Below, piece by piece: positions 1 through 10,193 of a DNA stretch of 36,502 nucleotides. The notes below the pieces were generated by a model that did not search any database, had not been told where the DNA came from, and worked only from the letters and a program-made list of their open reading frames with translations. The first letter of the stretch is position 1; each line of letters opens with the position of its first letter. Source of the stretch: Parachitinimonas caeni (GTDB taxonomy: Bacteria; Pseudomonadota; Gammaproteobacteria; Burkholderiales; Chitinimonadaceae). The position numbers and the translations under genes were made by a program. The DNA lies in assembly GCF_030129945.1 (NCBI RefSeq), contig NZ_JARRAF010000042.1, positions 1 through 36,502 of the forward strand, given 5' to 3'.

Positions 1-2
1 GC

Positions 3-197
3 CTGGCCATGCTGGATCTGCTGCAAGACCAGCTCAAGGACACCGACGCAGGCAGCGCCGACCTGCTGTTCGATGCCACGCTGACTCTGCTGGTAGGGGA
101 GCTGCGGGGCTTGATGACCGATCTGGTCGTCGCGCTGGGGGGAGAGGAAGGCGCACCCGGCGCGACCGGAAACAAAACGTCACCAGCGCCGAACTAG
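3..197 (+). CDS. C-terminal end of an unidentified protein (cut by window edge)
   Basis: The frame is open from the first bases of the window and ends with TAG at 195-197, followed directly by a strong terminator, so this is the 3' end of a real gene whose start lies outside. The visible 64 residues are Leu/Asp-rich and probably helical (LLQDQLKDTD, LLFDATLTLLVGELRGLM), then a Gly/Ala/Pro-rich tail ending in SPAPN. No family motif is recognisable. The in-frame ATG at position 9 gives no reason to call a short separate gene. Function unknown. Confidence 0.55.
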   Translation: MAMLDLLQDQLKDTDAGSADLLFDATLTLLVGELRGLMTDLVVALGGEEGAPGATGNKTSPAPN

Positions 198-204
198 TCG
201 GAAT

Positions 205-242
205 AAAAACAATGGCGGACTCCTCAGTCCGCCATTGTTTTT
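205..242 (+). terminator. Rho-independent terminator
   Basis: A perfect inverted repeat has arms AAAAACAATGGCGGAC and GTCCGCCATTGTTTTT around a 6-nt loop. The stem is GC-rich with flanking A and T tracts, so it should work in both directions. It lies between the truncated plus-strand gene and the 3' end of folB on the minus strand, so it probably serves both. Confidence 0.9.
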
Positions 243-269
243 CAGGCTTTATGTAGAGCAACCTGCGCC

Positions 270-626
270 TTAACCGCGATGCCCCCGCTCGACCTGCACC
301 CCCACCCGGCCCACTTCATGCAGGATCCCAAGTTTGGTTACCCCGACCTTGATCCAGGGTGCCGCAAACTCGCGCATCAAGTCCTGAGCAATGTACTCGG
401 CCAGCGCTTCGAGCAGCAAAAAGTGTTGTTCGGCCAACACATGACGCAGCCGATCGACAACTTTGGCATAGTCGATCGTATCGTTGAGTTGGTCGGAATA
501 ACAGGCGCGTGGGCTGGGGATGCCGATTTCCAGATCCACCTCGACGACCTGTGGCGCAATGCGCTCCCATTCGTAAACGCCAATCAATGTTTTGGCGCGT
601 ACGCCGTGCAAGAAGATTATGTCCAT
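270..626 (-). CDS. folB: Dihydroneopterin aldolase FolB
   Basis: 118 residues, the usual FolB length. FolB converts 7,8-dihydroneopterin to 6-hydroxymethyl-dihydropterin and glycolaldehyde in the cytoplasm, a step of folate synthesis. The N-terminus MDIIFLHGVRAKTLIGVYEWE is family-typical (Ile-Ile-Phe, then GVRA..TLIGVYEWER, then a beta strand with VEVDLEIG). DTIDYAKVVDRL and LLEALAEYIAQDLM follow the family pattern, including the catalytic-region Glu after LLLEALAE, as does the late KLG strand. The ATG at 626 is chosen because upstream residues in the longer frame do not resemble the family. It is divergent from plsY, a gene pair very common in proteobacteria; the two starts are 69 bp apart, so promoters must overlap. 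Confidence 0.93.
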   Translation of the reverse strand: MDIIFLHGVRAKTLIGVYEWERIAPQVVEVDLEIGIPSPRACYSDQLNDTIDYAKVVDRLRHVLAEQHFLLLEALAEYIAQDLMREFAAPWIKVGVTKLGILHEVGRVGVQVERGHRG

Positions 627-695
627 TCGCTCTGACAAATCTGGCGCTTCGATCCGCGCCCCGTTTGCCTTTACAATCCAAAACCCCAAATCTTA

Positions 696-1328
696 GTGGA
701 TTTCGCGATGATATCGTTAGTATTCGTGGTCGCTGCCTACCTGATCGGTTCGCTTTCCTTTGCAGTCATCGTCAGCCGCGCCATGGGTCTGGCTGATCCG
801 CGCAGCTTCGGCTCGGGTAACCCCGGGGCGACCAATGTACTGCGTAGCGGCAAGAAAATCGCCGCTTTGCTGACTCTGCTGGGTGATGGCGCCAAGGGCT
901 GGCTGGCGGTGTGGCTGGCCACGCTGTTGCAGGCCGACTACGCCATTGGCGAGCGGACGCTGGCGGGTGTGGCGCTGGCGGTTGTGGTGGGCCATATGTG
1001 GCCCGTGCTGTTTGGTTTCAAAGGAGGCAAGGGCGTGGCCACCGCCGCCGGCGTACTCTTCGCCTTGCATGCCTGGATGGGTCTCGCCACCCTCGGTGTC
1101 TGGCTGGGTGTTGCAGCGATTTTCCGCATCTCGTCGTTAGCCGCACTCACGGCGGCGCTGGCTGCCCCGGTGTTCTGCTGGCTATGGCTGCCCGGCAAAC
1201 AAGCCCTGTTTGGCGCCGTATTGGTAATTTCTGCCTTGCTGATTCGTCGTCACAAGTCGAACATCCTGAACCTCCTTGCCGGTACAGAAGGCAGGATTGG
1301 TACCAAGGCTTCACCACCGGAGGCCTGA
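696..1328 (+). CDS. plsY: Acyl-phosphate:glycerol-3-phosphate acyltransferase PlsY
   Basis: 210-residue inner-membrane enzyme that moves an acyl group from acyl-phosphate to glycerol-3-phosphate, the first acylation of phospholipid synthesis in the PlsX/PlsY route. All three conserved loops are visible: SGNPGATNVLR near residue 41, the GHMWPVLFGFKGGKGVAT loop near residues 98-116, and a C-terminal RRHKSNILNLLAGTE segment. Five hydrophobic segments surround them. An internal ATG at 708 (MISLVF) is an alternative start that trims four residues. The gene is divergent from folB. Confidence 0.95.
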   Translation: MDFAMISLVFVVAAYLIGSLSFAVIVSRAMGLADPRSFGSGNPGATNVLRSGKKIAALLTLLGDGAKGWLAVWLATLLQADYAIGERTLAGVALAVVVGHMWPVLFGFKGGKGVATAAGVLFALHAWMGLATLGVWLGVAAIFRISSLAALTAALAAPVFCWLWLPGKQALFGAVLVISALLIRRHKSNILNLLAGTEGRIGTKASPPEA

Positions 1329-1336
1329 AATCAGAT

Positions 1337-1726
1337 GTGAAGGGCGTGCAGGGCTTGCTAAAAGAAATCTTTTTTGTGCGACAAATCGAAGGCGAAGCCA
1401 AGCGGCGCTGGTTTACGTCTGCGGATTTCGATTTGTATATCTGGCATGGTGCCTGGGGGGAGTTCACCGGCTTTCAGTTTTGCTACGACAAGGGTAATGG
1501 CGAACGGGCCCTGACCTATCGTGACGGCCACTTCTACCATGCCCTGATTGACGACGGTGAATACGGGCCCGCACTCAGCAAGTCCACGCCCATTCTGCGC
1601 TCGGCTGCGGTATTCGACCCTGCCCAGATCCTGCAGCGCTTCGCAGCCGCCAGCCAAGGCCTGCCCGCCGATGTGGCTGACTACGTACGAACCGAGCTGA
1701 CAGCCGCTGTTGCAGCGGCAAGCTGA
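1337..1726 (+). CDS. Conserved hypothetical protein
   Basis: About 129 residues from a GTG at 1337, with GGAGG at 1319-1323 overlapping the end of plsY (13 nt away, a rather long spacing); a GTG at 1346 is possible. The frame stays open far upstream, but that part is only a shadow of plsY. The protein is soluble and of mixed alpha/beta character, with aromatic patches such as FDLYIWHGAWGEF and FQFCYDKGNGERALTYRDG. I recognise no named family or catalytic motif. The position 8 bp after plsY suggests translational linkage to it, but not a function. Confidence 0.65.
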   Translation: MKGVQGLLKEIFFVRQIEGEAKRRWFTSADFDLYIWHGAWGEFTGFQFCYDKGNGERALTYRDGHFYHALIDDGEYGPALSKSTPILRSAAVFDPAQILQRFAAASQGLPADVADYVRTELTAAVAAAS

Positions 1727-1744
1727 AATATCGCAGCCGCCGTG

Positions 1745-2032
1745 TTACTCGTTTACCACCTTGAGCAAAGCCGCCACACAGGCACCAGCCAAAGGCAGCG
1801 TGGTACACCAGGCAATCGTCTTCCAGTGCTGCAGAATAGGTTCCGCCGTCTCGCGTGGCAGGATTTCTGCCATGGTCAGCAGAAAAACAATCACCACGCC
1901 GATATCGACAAAAGTCAGCAATAGGGTGAGCTTGAGCAAGCGCCCGCCCCACACCTCGGCCAGTTCACCCATGTTGGATGATCCGCCATCACCCAGATTC
2001 ATGAGCGGATCATGCAATTCCATTTTCATCAT
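1745..2032 (-). CDS. Small membrane protein with two transmembrane segments
   Basis: 95 residues from an ATG at 2032, with AGAGAGG 6 nt upstream on the minus strand. A longer open frame continues upstream but looks non-coding. Two hydrophobic stretches (about residues 32-54, LLKLTLLLTFVDIGVVIVFLL, broken near its charged residues, and about 74-92, WCTTLPLAGACVAALL) flank a short soluble hairpin. The first 30 residues are polar and Gly-rich, so both ends are probably on the same side of the membrane. It is convergent with the preceding hypothetical gene (18 bp between stops). No family recognised. Confidence 0.6.
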   Translation of the reverse strand: MMKMELHDPLMNLGDGGSSNMGELAEVWGGRLLKLTLLLTFVDIGVVIVFLLTMAEILPRETAEPILQHWKTIAWCTTLPLAGACVAALLKVVNE

Positions 2033-2370
2033 ACCGAACCTCTCTGACGCTGAGCCCAGCCCTCGGCAACGTGCGCACACGTGCCGCCATGAATTAAAAA
2101 CTAGCAAATAATCAAAGAGTCGGCGGCATTTTTGGCAATCTTGCCAACCGTCTGTCTGACAGCTGTAGTCACTGGCTGCGTGCCTACAGCAAAGAGCGTC
2201 GTTACTATCTTTCGAAGAAGCCGCCCGTCGGGCCCCAAGGCGCGAAGGCAGAAGCGAGAATATCGTTGACACGGCGCCGCGCCAGCTGCGCTGCCCAAGT
2301 CCGGCAGGCAGCCAGACTCTGCGATCAGCACGCCGATCCCCCCAACCCGCTATCAAGAAGGGAATACCCG
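2033..2370. other. Gene-free divergent promoter region upstream of glgB
   Basis: 338 bp between the small minus-strand membrane protein and glgB. Short frames here have no ribosome binding site. It should contain both divergent promoters. The one clear structure is the palindrome described at 2132-2147; an imperfect TGTCTGACA palindrome lies near 2152-2160. No RNA gene was recognised. Confidence 0.5.
2132..2147. promoter_or_regulatory. Operator-like palindrome TTGGCAA-TC-TTGCCAA
   Basis: Perfect 7-bp arms around a central TC, in the intergenic region about 225 bp upstream of the glgB start and about 100 bp upstream of the divergent membrane-protein gene. The size and symmetry fit a dimeric repressor site. 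No regulator gene is adjacent, so the binding protein is unknown and the call rests on symmetry alone. Confidence 0.35.
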
Positions 2371-4530
2371 ATGCAACCGAGTCAGGCCGACATCGAAGCC
2401 CTGTGCAACGGCGATCACGCCGACCCATTTGCCCTGCTGGGCCCACACCAGCGTGGCGAAGATTGGACCGTCACCGCCTTTTTGCCGGGGGCGGTTGCCG
2501 TCAGTGTTCTCGACCGCAACGGCAGCCTGCTGGGGCGGCTGGATGTACTGGATGCGCGGGGTTTGTTCAGTGGCGTCCTTGGCAACCTTCAAACCAGCTA
2601 CCAGCTGCAAGCGCTCTACGCCAGCGGCCCACTACTTCTGGAAGACCCCTACGCACTGGGGCCGCTGCTGAGCGCGGCAGACAGTCGGCAGCTCGCGGAC
2701 GGTACGCACCCACGCCCTTATACCGTGCTGGGGGCACATCCAATGCAGGTTCAGGGGCATTCGGGTGTCCGGTTCTGTGTCTGGGCGCCCAATGCGCGCC
2801 GGGTATCGGTGGTGGGGGATTTCAATCGTTGGGATGGCCGCCAGCACCCGATGCGTCGGCGGGTGGAGTGCGGTGTCTGGGAAATTTTCCTGCCGGGCGT
2901 CAGCGTGGGCGCCCTCTACAAATTCGAGATCAAAACCCAGAGTGGTGACTTGCTGCAGAAATCAGACCCCTATGGTTTGCGCGCCGAACTGCGGCCGGCG
3001 ACTGCCTCCATTGTCTCGGCGCTACTGCCACAGCGGCCCTTGCCCGCAGACCGCGCGAAAGCCAATGGACTGGATGCGCCCGTATCGATTTACGAAGTGC
3101 ATCCCGGCTCCTGGCGGCGGCAAGGAGAACACGGCCAACACTGGCTAAGCTACCGTGAGCTGGCAGAGACGCTGGTGCCCTACGCCTGCGACATGGGATT
3201 CACCCATATCGAGCTGCTGCCGATTCATGAGTACCCCTACGATGGGTCCTGGGGTTACCAGCCGGTGGGCCTGTATGCGCCGACGTCCCGCTTTGGCAGT
3301 CCCGAAGACTTTCTGTATCTGGTGGAAGCCTGCCACGCAGCCGGATTGGGGCTGATCCTCGACTGGGTGCCTGGCCACTTTCCGGTCGATGTCCACGGCC
3401 AGGGCCGTTTCGACGGTACGCCATTGTATGAACACGCCGACCCACGCGAAGGCTTTCATCGCGACTGGAACACGCTGATATACAACTACGGGCGCAACGA
3501 GGTCCGCAATTATCTAGTCGGCAACGCCCGCTACTGGGTAGAGCGCTTTGGGGTGGATGGCCTGCGAGTCGATGCGGTGGCGTCGATGCTCTACCGTGAC
3601 TACAGCCGCCCGGCCGGCGAATGGGTGCCGAATATTCACGGCGGCCGCGAAAACCTTGAAGCCATCGCGCTGCTGCGAGACCTCAACCACATGCTGGGCA
3701 CCGAACTGCCCGGTGCCATCACACTGGCCGAGGAGTCGACGGCCTTTCCTGCGGTGTCCCGCCCGCCTGACCTGGGTGGCCTCGGCTTTCACTACAAGTG
3801 GAATATGGGCTGGATGCACGACACGCTGCAGTATCTGAGTCGCGATCCGATTCATCGGCGCCATCATCATGACGAGATGACCTTCGGCCTTGTCTATGCC
3901 TACACCGAAAACTTCGTCCTGCCGCTCTCGCACGATGAAGTCGTACATGGCAAAGGCTCGCTGCTGCGCAAAATGCCAGGCGACCGCTGGCAGCAAATGG
4001 CCAATCTGCGCGCCTACTTCGGCTTCATGTGGGGGCATCCCGGCAAGAAGCTGCTGTTCATGGGTGGCGAATTCGCGCAGGAGCGGGAGTGGAACTTCGA
4101 TGCCAGCCTTGACTGGCATCTGCTTGAGCACCCCCAGCACTGGGGCATGCAGGCGCTGGTGCGAGACCTCAACCGACTGTATCGCAGCACCCCGGCGCTG
4201 CACGAAGTCGATTTCGAGCCGGCCGGCTTCAGCTGGCTGGTCAACGATGACCGGGAACATTCAGTCTATGCCTTCGCCCGTCATGGCCGGAATGGTTCAA
4301 TCGCCCTGGTCATCTGCAACTTCACCCCGATCGTCCGCCACGACTACCGGATCGGCGTCCCCTTGGCTGGCCGCTATCGCGAAGCCATCAATACCGATGC
4401 CAACGGTTATGGCGGTAGTGGTGTCGCCAACCCCGTGCTGATGACCGAAGCCATCGCCTGGAATGGTCAGGCACAGTCGCTACAACTGACCCTGCCACCC
4501 CTTGCAACCCTGATTCTGTTACCTGAATGA
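2371..4530 (+). CDS. glgB: 1,4-alpha-glucan branching enzyme GlgB
   Basis: 719 residues, normal for a full-length bacterial GlgB with an N-terminal N1 domain (about 5-95), a CBM48 domain ([20 protein letters not shown], about 130-230), a GH13 barrel and a C-terminal beta domain. It cuts alpha-1,4 glucan chains and re-attaches them through alpha-1,6 bonds during cytoplasmic glycogen synthesis. Catalytic residues are visible: nucleophile Asp401 in [12 protein letters not shown], acid Glu454 in LAEEST and Asp522 in [10 protein letters not shown]. Start at ATG 2371 with AGAAGGG 8 nt upstream; the longer open frame from 2266 is not supported. It overlaps glgX by 4 bp (ATGA), so the two are translationally coupled. 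Confidence 0.97.
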   Translation: MQPSQADIEALCNGDHADPFALLGPHQRGEDWTVTAFLPGAVAVSVLDRNGSLLGRLDVLDARGLFSGVLGNLQTSYQLQALYASGPLLLEDPYALGPLLSAADSRQLADGTHPRPYTVLGAHPMQVQGHSGVRFCVWAPNARRVSVVGDFNRWDGRQHPMRRRVECGVWEIFLPGVSVGALYKFEIKTQSGDLLQKSDPYGLRAELRPATASIVSALLPQRPLPADRAKANGLDAPVSIYEVHPGSWRRQGEHGQHWLSYRELAETLVPYACDMGFTHIELLPIHEYPYDGSWGYQPVGLYAPTSRFGSPEDFLYLVEACHAAGLGLILDWVPGHFPVDVHGQGRFDGTPLYEHADPREGFHRDWNTLIYNYGRNEVRNYLVGNARYWVERFGVDGLRVDAVASMLYRDYSRPAGEWVPNIHGGRENLEAIALLRDLNHMLGTELPGAITLAEESTAFPAVSRPPDLGGLGFHYKWNMGWMHDTLQYLSRDPIHRRHHHDEMTFGLVYAYTENFVLPLSHDEVVHGKGSLLRKMPGDRWQQMANLRAYFGFMWGHPGKKLLFMGGEFAQEREWNFDASLDWHLLEHPQHWGMQALVRDLNRLYRSTPALHEVDFEPAGFSWLVNDDREHSVYAFARHGRNGSIALVICNFTPIVRHDYRIGVPLAGRYREAINTDANGYGGSGVANPVLMTEAIAWNGQAQSLQLTLPPLATLILLPE

Positions 4531-6602
4531 CTGCCGTTCCATTTCTACCCGCCCGCCTCGAAACCGGCCGGCCCTATCCTTTGGGTGCCACGCTTGATTC
4601 GCAGGGAGCCAATTTCGCCTTGTTTTCCGACCATGCCACCGCAGTGGAACTCTGCCTGTTTGACGCATCAGGCCAACAGGAGCTGGCGCGCCTGCCCTTG
4701 CCCGCCCACAGCAATGGCATCTGGTACGGATTTCTGCCCGGTGCCACCAGCGGCCTGGTTTATGGCTACCGCGTGTATGGTCCGTGGGCGCCAGCGTTGG
4801 GCCATCGCTTCAATCCGGCCAAGCTGCTGCTCGACCCCTATGCCCGCGAAATCGTTGGTCAGTTTGCGGCAGAGCGCGAATCATTTGGCGGGCTCGAACA
4901 CGACGCCGATCAGCCCGACCCACGGGATAACGCCCGTGTTGCGCTCAAGGCCCGGCTGGTGGCCGATACCTATGACTGGGGAGACGACGCTGCCCCGCGC
5001 ATCCCCCTGGCGGATACCGTCATTTATGAAGCGCATGTCAGGGGCCTCAGCCAGCTGCACCCCGCCCTACCCGAGCCATTCCGGGGCACCTATGCCGCAC
5101 TGACCAAGCCCGCCCTGCTGGACCACCTGAGCCGGCTCGGCATCACCAGCCTGAGCCTGCTGCCAATCCACCAGCACGCCGACGAGCCAAGATTGACGGC
5201 GATGGGGCTCCACAATTACTGGGGCTACAACACGATAGGATTCTTTGCCGTCGAGCCAACCTATGGCAGCGGCCAGCAACCTGCCGCCGATGAATTCCGC
5301 GACATGGTGAAAGCCCTGCACGCCCGTGGCATCGAAGTGCTGCTGGATGTCGTCTACAACCACACCGCCGAGGCCGATGAGTGCGGGCCGATGCTGAGCT
5401 TCAAGGGCATCGACAACGCCAGCTATTACCATCTCGACCCCACCAACAAGGCGCGTTACCTGAACCACACCGGCTGTGGCAACAGCCTGAATCTGGCCCA
5501 TCCACGGGTGTTGCAGCTGGTTCTCGACTCGCTACGCTTCTGGGTGACCGAGATGCACATCGACGGTTTCCGCTTTGATCTGGCGCCCGAGCTGGCTCGC
5601 AATCCCGACTTCTACGACGCCACAGCGCCTTTCTTTGCAGCCCTCCAGCAAGACCCTGTGCTGTCGCAAGTCAAACTGATTGCCGAGCCTTGGGACATTG
5701 GCCCCGAAGGCTATCGGCTCGGCCAGTTTCCGGCAGGCTGGAGCGAGTGGAACGATCAATTCCGCGACACGCTGCGTGCCTTCTGGCTGCACCAGTGGCC
5801 CAGCCGAGGCGAATTCGCCCGCCGTTTTGCGGCATCCAGCGATATTTTCCAACAGCGTGGGCGGCTGCCGACGGCCAGCATCAACTATCTGACCGCGCAT
5901 GATGGATTCACACTCGCCGACCTCGTCGCCTACAACCACAAACACAACCATGCCAACGGCGAAGACAACCGCGACGGCCACAACCACAACCATAGCTGGA
6001 ACTGTGGGGTGGAAGGCCCGACCGACGATGCCACGGTGCTCGCCCTGCGCGGCAAGCTGAAACGTGCCTTGCTGGCCAGCCTGCTGATGGCGCAAGGCAC
6101 GCCCATGCTGCTGGCTGGTGACGAGATCGGCCACAGCCAGGGCGGCAATAACAACGCCTATTGCCAGGACAACCCGACCACCTGGCTGGATTGGGCACAG
6201 GCCGACGCCGATCTGCTCGCCTATGTACAACGCCTGCTGGCCCTGCGCCGCGACTGGCCAACCCTGCGCCATGCCATCTGGTACAGCGGGCCATCAGACA
6301 ACCGTGACGAAGCCGATCTGCTTTGGCTCAACGAGGCCGGCAACCTGATGACCACCGACGAATGGCAACGCAAAGATCGCTTCTGCCTGGGCATTCGACT
6401 ACGGGGCATGGCAAGTCCCCCTTGCCTGATTCTGATCAACGCCGAAGCCCAGCCCGTGACCTTCTCCCTGCCAGCCGGATCGTGGCAGGTGCTGCTGGCC
6501 AGCGAGATCGCAGACGGGGTGCCGCTTGAGCGCAGGGTGTCGGATTGCGCCCCCTTACCCGCACACAGCCTGTGGCTGTTGGTGCCCGCTAAGCTCTGTT
6601 GA
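4527..6602 (+). CDS. glgX: Glycogen debranching enzyme GlgX
   Basis: 691 residues, typical for GlgX (GH13 subfamily 11, isoamylase-like). It hydrolyses alpha-1,6 branches of limit dextrins during glycogen breakdown. N-terminal CBM48 ([20 protein letters not shown]), then the barrel with [19 protein letters not shown], nucleophile Asp351 in [14 protein letters not shown], Glu387 in [10 protein letters not shown] and Asp459 in [10 protein letters not shown] His/Asn-rich stretch (about 470-492, [20 protein letters not shown]) occupies the loop where GlgX proteins carry NGEDNRDG. It starts inside the glgB stop codon. Its own stop codon lies within the left arm of a 150-bp palindromic repeat, so the last residues may have been set by repeat insertion. 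Confidence 0.96.
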   Translation: MTAVPFLPARLETGRPYPLGATLDSQGANFALFSDHATAVELCLFDASGQQELARLPLPAHSNGIWYGFLPGATSGLVYGYRVYGPWAPALGHRFNPAKLLLDPYAREIVGQFAAERESFGGLEHDADQPDPRDNARVALKARLVADTYDWGDDAAPRIPLADTVIYEAHVRGLSQLHPALPEPFRGTYAALTKPALLDHLSRLGITSLSLLPIHQHADEPRLTAMGLHNYWGYNTIGFFAVEPTYGSGQQPAADEFRDMVKALHARGIEVLLDVVYNHTAEADECGPMLSFKGIDNASYYHLDPTNKARYLNHTGCGNSLNLAHPRVLQLVLDSLRFWVTEMHIDGFRFDLAPELARNPDFYDATAPFFAALQQDPVLSQVKLIAEPWDIGPEGYRLGQFPAGWSEWNDQFRDTLRAFWLHQWPSRGEFARRFAASSDIFQQRGRLPTASINYLTAHDGFTLADLVAYNHKHNHANGEDNRDGHNHNHSWNCGVEGPTDDATVLALRGKLKRALLASLLMAQGTPMLLAGDEIGHSQGGNNNAYCQDNPTTWLDWAQADADLLAYVQRLLALRRDWPTLRHAIWYSGPSDNRDEADLLWLNEAGNLMTTDEWQRKDRFCLGIRLRGMASPPCLILINAEAQPVTFSLPAGSWQVLLASEIADGVPLERRVSDCAPLPAHSLWLLVPAKLC

Positions 6603-6745
6603 CGTTTTGTTATTGGATCGTATTTCGTCGGATTCGGGCCGGATGCAAGGCGCAAAAGCCGCTCGCTTGACCCACCAAGCAGCACGCCCTGTGCCTTGCT
6701 CCAGACGACTTCCCGGTGAAATGCGATCCGAAAAAGTGTCAACAA
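6593..6745. repeat. Palindromic MITE-like repeat, copy 1
   Basis: The left arm beginning CTCTGTTGACGTTTTGTT at 6594 reads as an imperfect reverse complement of the right end (minus-strand reading TGTTGACACTTTTTCGGATCG, ending at 6745). After TGTTGAC both arms share GGATCG.ATTTC and a GCAAGGC block, giving one long imperfect hairpin of about 150 bp without coding capacity. Its first 19 bases are identical to those of a second repeat at 36272-36290. It separates glgX from pgm and includes the glgX stop. It could be a non-autonomous mobile element or a structured mRNA-processing repeat. Confidence 0.6.
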
Positions 6746-6784
6746 CGCCTAAAATGGGCCGTTTTTTAATTACCTCACTCCTAG

Positions 6785-8425
<1,641 letters not shown>

Positions 8426-8431
8426 GTCGCC

Positions 8432-8472
8432 CGGCTGATTGCACCGATCAGCCGCATGCCAAACCATGCGGC
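8432..8472 (+). terminator. Double-hairpin terminator candidate after pgm
   Basis: Two 8-bp perfect hairpins share four bases: CGGCTGAT/ATCAGCCG (8432-8454) and GCCGCATG/CATGCGGC (8451-8472). They cannot form fully at the same time. There is no long T tract after them, so efficient intrinsic termination is uncertain. The position 7 bp after the pgm stop favours an end-of-operon role. Confidence 0.4.
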
Positions 8473-8619
8473 TGTTCCCAATCAAGCCAATTTATTGGCT
8501 CAGGACCGGCAAAAGACCCCCCCGCTTGATCCGCCCCTCACTTGATGGAATTAGCGGTTTGATCTATCCAGAGATTCTGGATTTATTTGCTTAGCCATTC
8601 AGCACGAAAGGGAAAAGCC

Positions 8620-9099
8620 ATGCCAAAGATCTGGCTCGGGATCTGCTGCATTCCATTCGTTCTGGCGTGTTCACAACAAAAGCCTGATACCCATAGCGCC
8701 CAATGTGGTGATGCACAGTTTGAAGTAAAAATTGGAGTGGGTTATGGCAGTGATTTGTCGCGGGAGTACACAGTAACCGCCATCAAAGATGGTAAGAAGA
8801 AGGAGGTTTTCAAAGGATATGAATTTTTTAAATCGGCATGCCTCAAATCAAAAAAAGGTAAACCCATTTTTGTTATCGACAATTCATGTAGCGGCAGTGC
8901 TTGCCTGGATCATGGATTTTCAGCAATCGACCCCTCAAGCCTGAAATATTTGGTTCGCCCCCCTAGCAATAATAAAACTGACCACTGGAATAAAGTGAGC
9001 GCATTGCTCGAAGAGCCGATTCCCGACATGGACAATCTTCCTCACCTTCTCTGCTGTTCTGAAAAACAGAAAAGCGATTTTGAGTCATCACTACAATAG
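8620..9099 (+). CDS. Small lipoprotein of unknown function
   Basis: 159 residues from ATG 8620, with AAAGGGA about 7 nt upstream; a longer frame from a TTG at 8587 is less likely because it would bury the signal peptide. The N-terminus MPKIWLGICCIPFVLACSQQ is a lipoprotein signal with a V-L-A-C lipobox, giving a mature N-terminal Cys near residue 17. The mature part is Lys/Ser-rich and has several further cysteines (CGDAQFEV, ACLKSKKG, NSCSGSACLDHG, LLCCSEK), suggesting disulfides. No family recognised. Base composition is clearly more AT-rich than neighbouring genes, a sign of acquisition. Confidence 0.7.
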   Translation: MPKIWLGICCIPFVLACSQQKPDTHSAQCGDAQFEVKIGVGYGSDLSREYTVTAIKDGKKKEVFKGYEFFKSACLKSKKGKPIFVIDNSCSGSACLDHGFSAIDPSSLKYLVRPPSNNKTDHWNKVSALLEEPIPDMDNLPHLLCCSEKQKSDFESSLQ

Positions 9100-9250
9100 G
9101 CTGACCAGCCCAAATTGGGCCCGCTTCAGGTGAATTTTAGCGAAAAAATATCAGATCTACTCAAAGTTGATTTGAAAATAATTCTGCAGCAAAAAATTTT
9201 ATGAGAAACCTTCATTTTCTTACTATAGACTCACGCAGATTGGAATATCT

Positions 9251-10072
9251 ATGGGAGCGAGCTCCAACAAGCGAAAAAAATTTCTGCAAAACAATCCACT
9301 TTGCGCGTTCTGTGGTGGAAAAACACCCGCCACCACGATAGAACACTGCCCTCCCAGGGGGTTATTTCAAGATCGCCAATGGCCAGAAGGTTTTGAATTT
9401 CCTGCTTGTGCCAATTGCAATCGGAACACGTCCGACGATGACCTATTGGTCATTATCCTTGCCAAAATGGCCCCCAAGGGCAATACAGAATACGCCACGG
9501 AAGAATTACGGGGGCAATTAAGGCGTGCGGAGCAACAATTCCCTGGAATATTAGACCAAATGATGCCATCAGCGACTACAGCTCGCAAATACAATGAATC
9601 TCTGGGATTGGTCCCAGCCATAGGGAGAACACATCAAAAGACCGGCATACTTCAAATACCTGATGAATTTCATGAGGCAATATACTCATTTGCACGAAAG
9701 CTTGCCAAAGGCATTTACTACAATAATTCCAGATCCATATTTCCCTCGAATGGTGGCCTAGCTGTATATTGGTTCTCTAATGTCGACATTCTACAGCGCC
9801 AAAGCCACCCCTTTGAATTTCTGCAACACATTCCTGGCACTGCACCAGATATTGTACGATCAGGAAAGTATCTTCATGACCAATTCGAATATAAAATCAG
9901 CACCGCATCAGATTTCAGCGTATTCATTATTCAGGCTCTATTTGGAAATAGCTTTGGCTTGATCGTCTTGGGAAACAAATCTCCAGGACAGCTTGAAGCA
10001 ATGTTAGAGAAACTCTCAAACCAAACAAACCATGCTGGTGCCTTTAAAATTATCCAAAGCCATATTGATTAA
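9251..10072 (+). CDS. HNH-endonuclease-like zinc-binding protein
   Basis: 273 residues. The N-terminal 60 residues show a Cys4-type HNH/zinc pattern: PLCAFCGGKTP (Cys18, Cys21), then TIEHCPPRGLF in place of the D/E-H-x-x-P core, and FPACANCNRNTSDDD with the second CxxC and an Asn. This is the frame of small HNH domains that cut or bind DNA. The remaining 200 residues (FHEAIYSFARKLAKGIYY; HDQFEYKISTASDFSVFIIQALFGNSF) resemble nothing I can name. Start ATG 9251 has only a weak upstream GGAAT. The gene is AT-rich and sits alone beside the lipoprotein, fitting a small acquired island, possibly defence-related; that role is inference. Confidence 0.65.
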   Translation: MGASSNKRKKFLQNNPLCAFCGGKTPATTIEHCPPRGLFQDRQWPEGFEFPACANCNRNTSDDDLLVIILAKMAPKGNTEYATEELRGQLRRAEQQFPGILDQMMPSATTARKYNESLGLVPAIGRTHQKTGILQIPDEFHEAIYSFARKLAKGIYYNNSRSIFPSNGGLAVYWFSNVDILQRQSHPFEFLQHIPGTAPDIVRSGKYLHDQFEYKISTASDFSVFIIQALFGNSFGLIVLGNKSPGQLEAMLEKLSNQTNHAGAFKIIQSHID

Positions 10073-10193
10073 TATATATCCAATCCATCCGTTAAACTCC
10101 TGCTTAGCTGGCTTTCTCAGCAAAAACCGCTCCTGCAGATAAAACATTAGCCATCCTGACCAATCAGAAATCTAGGCATGCAGGGATTGCCCG

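Noticed and set aside
911-1726. 271-codon version of the hypothetical gene after plsY
   Set aside because: The first 140 codons overlap plsY in another frame and look non-coding.
9109-9121. GCCCAAATTGGGC palindrome after the lipoprotein gene
   Set aside because: Short, no T tract; not enough to call a terminator or operator.
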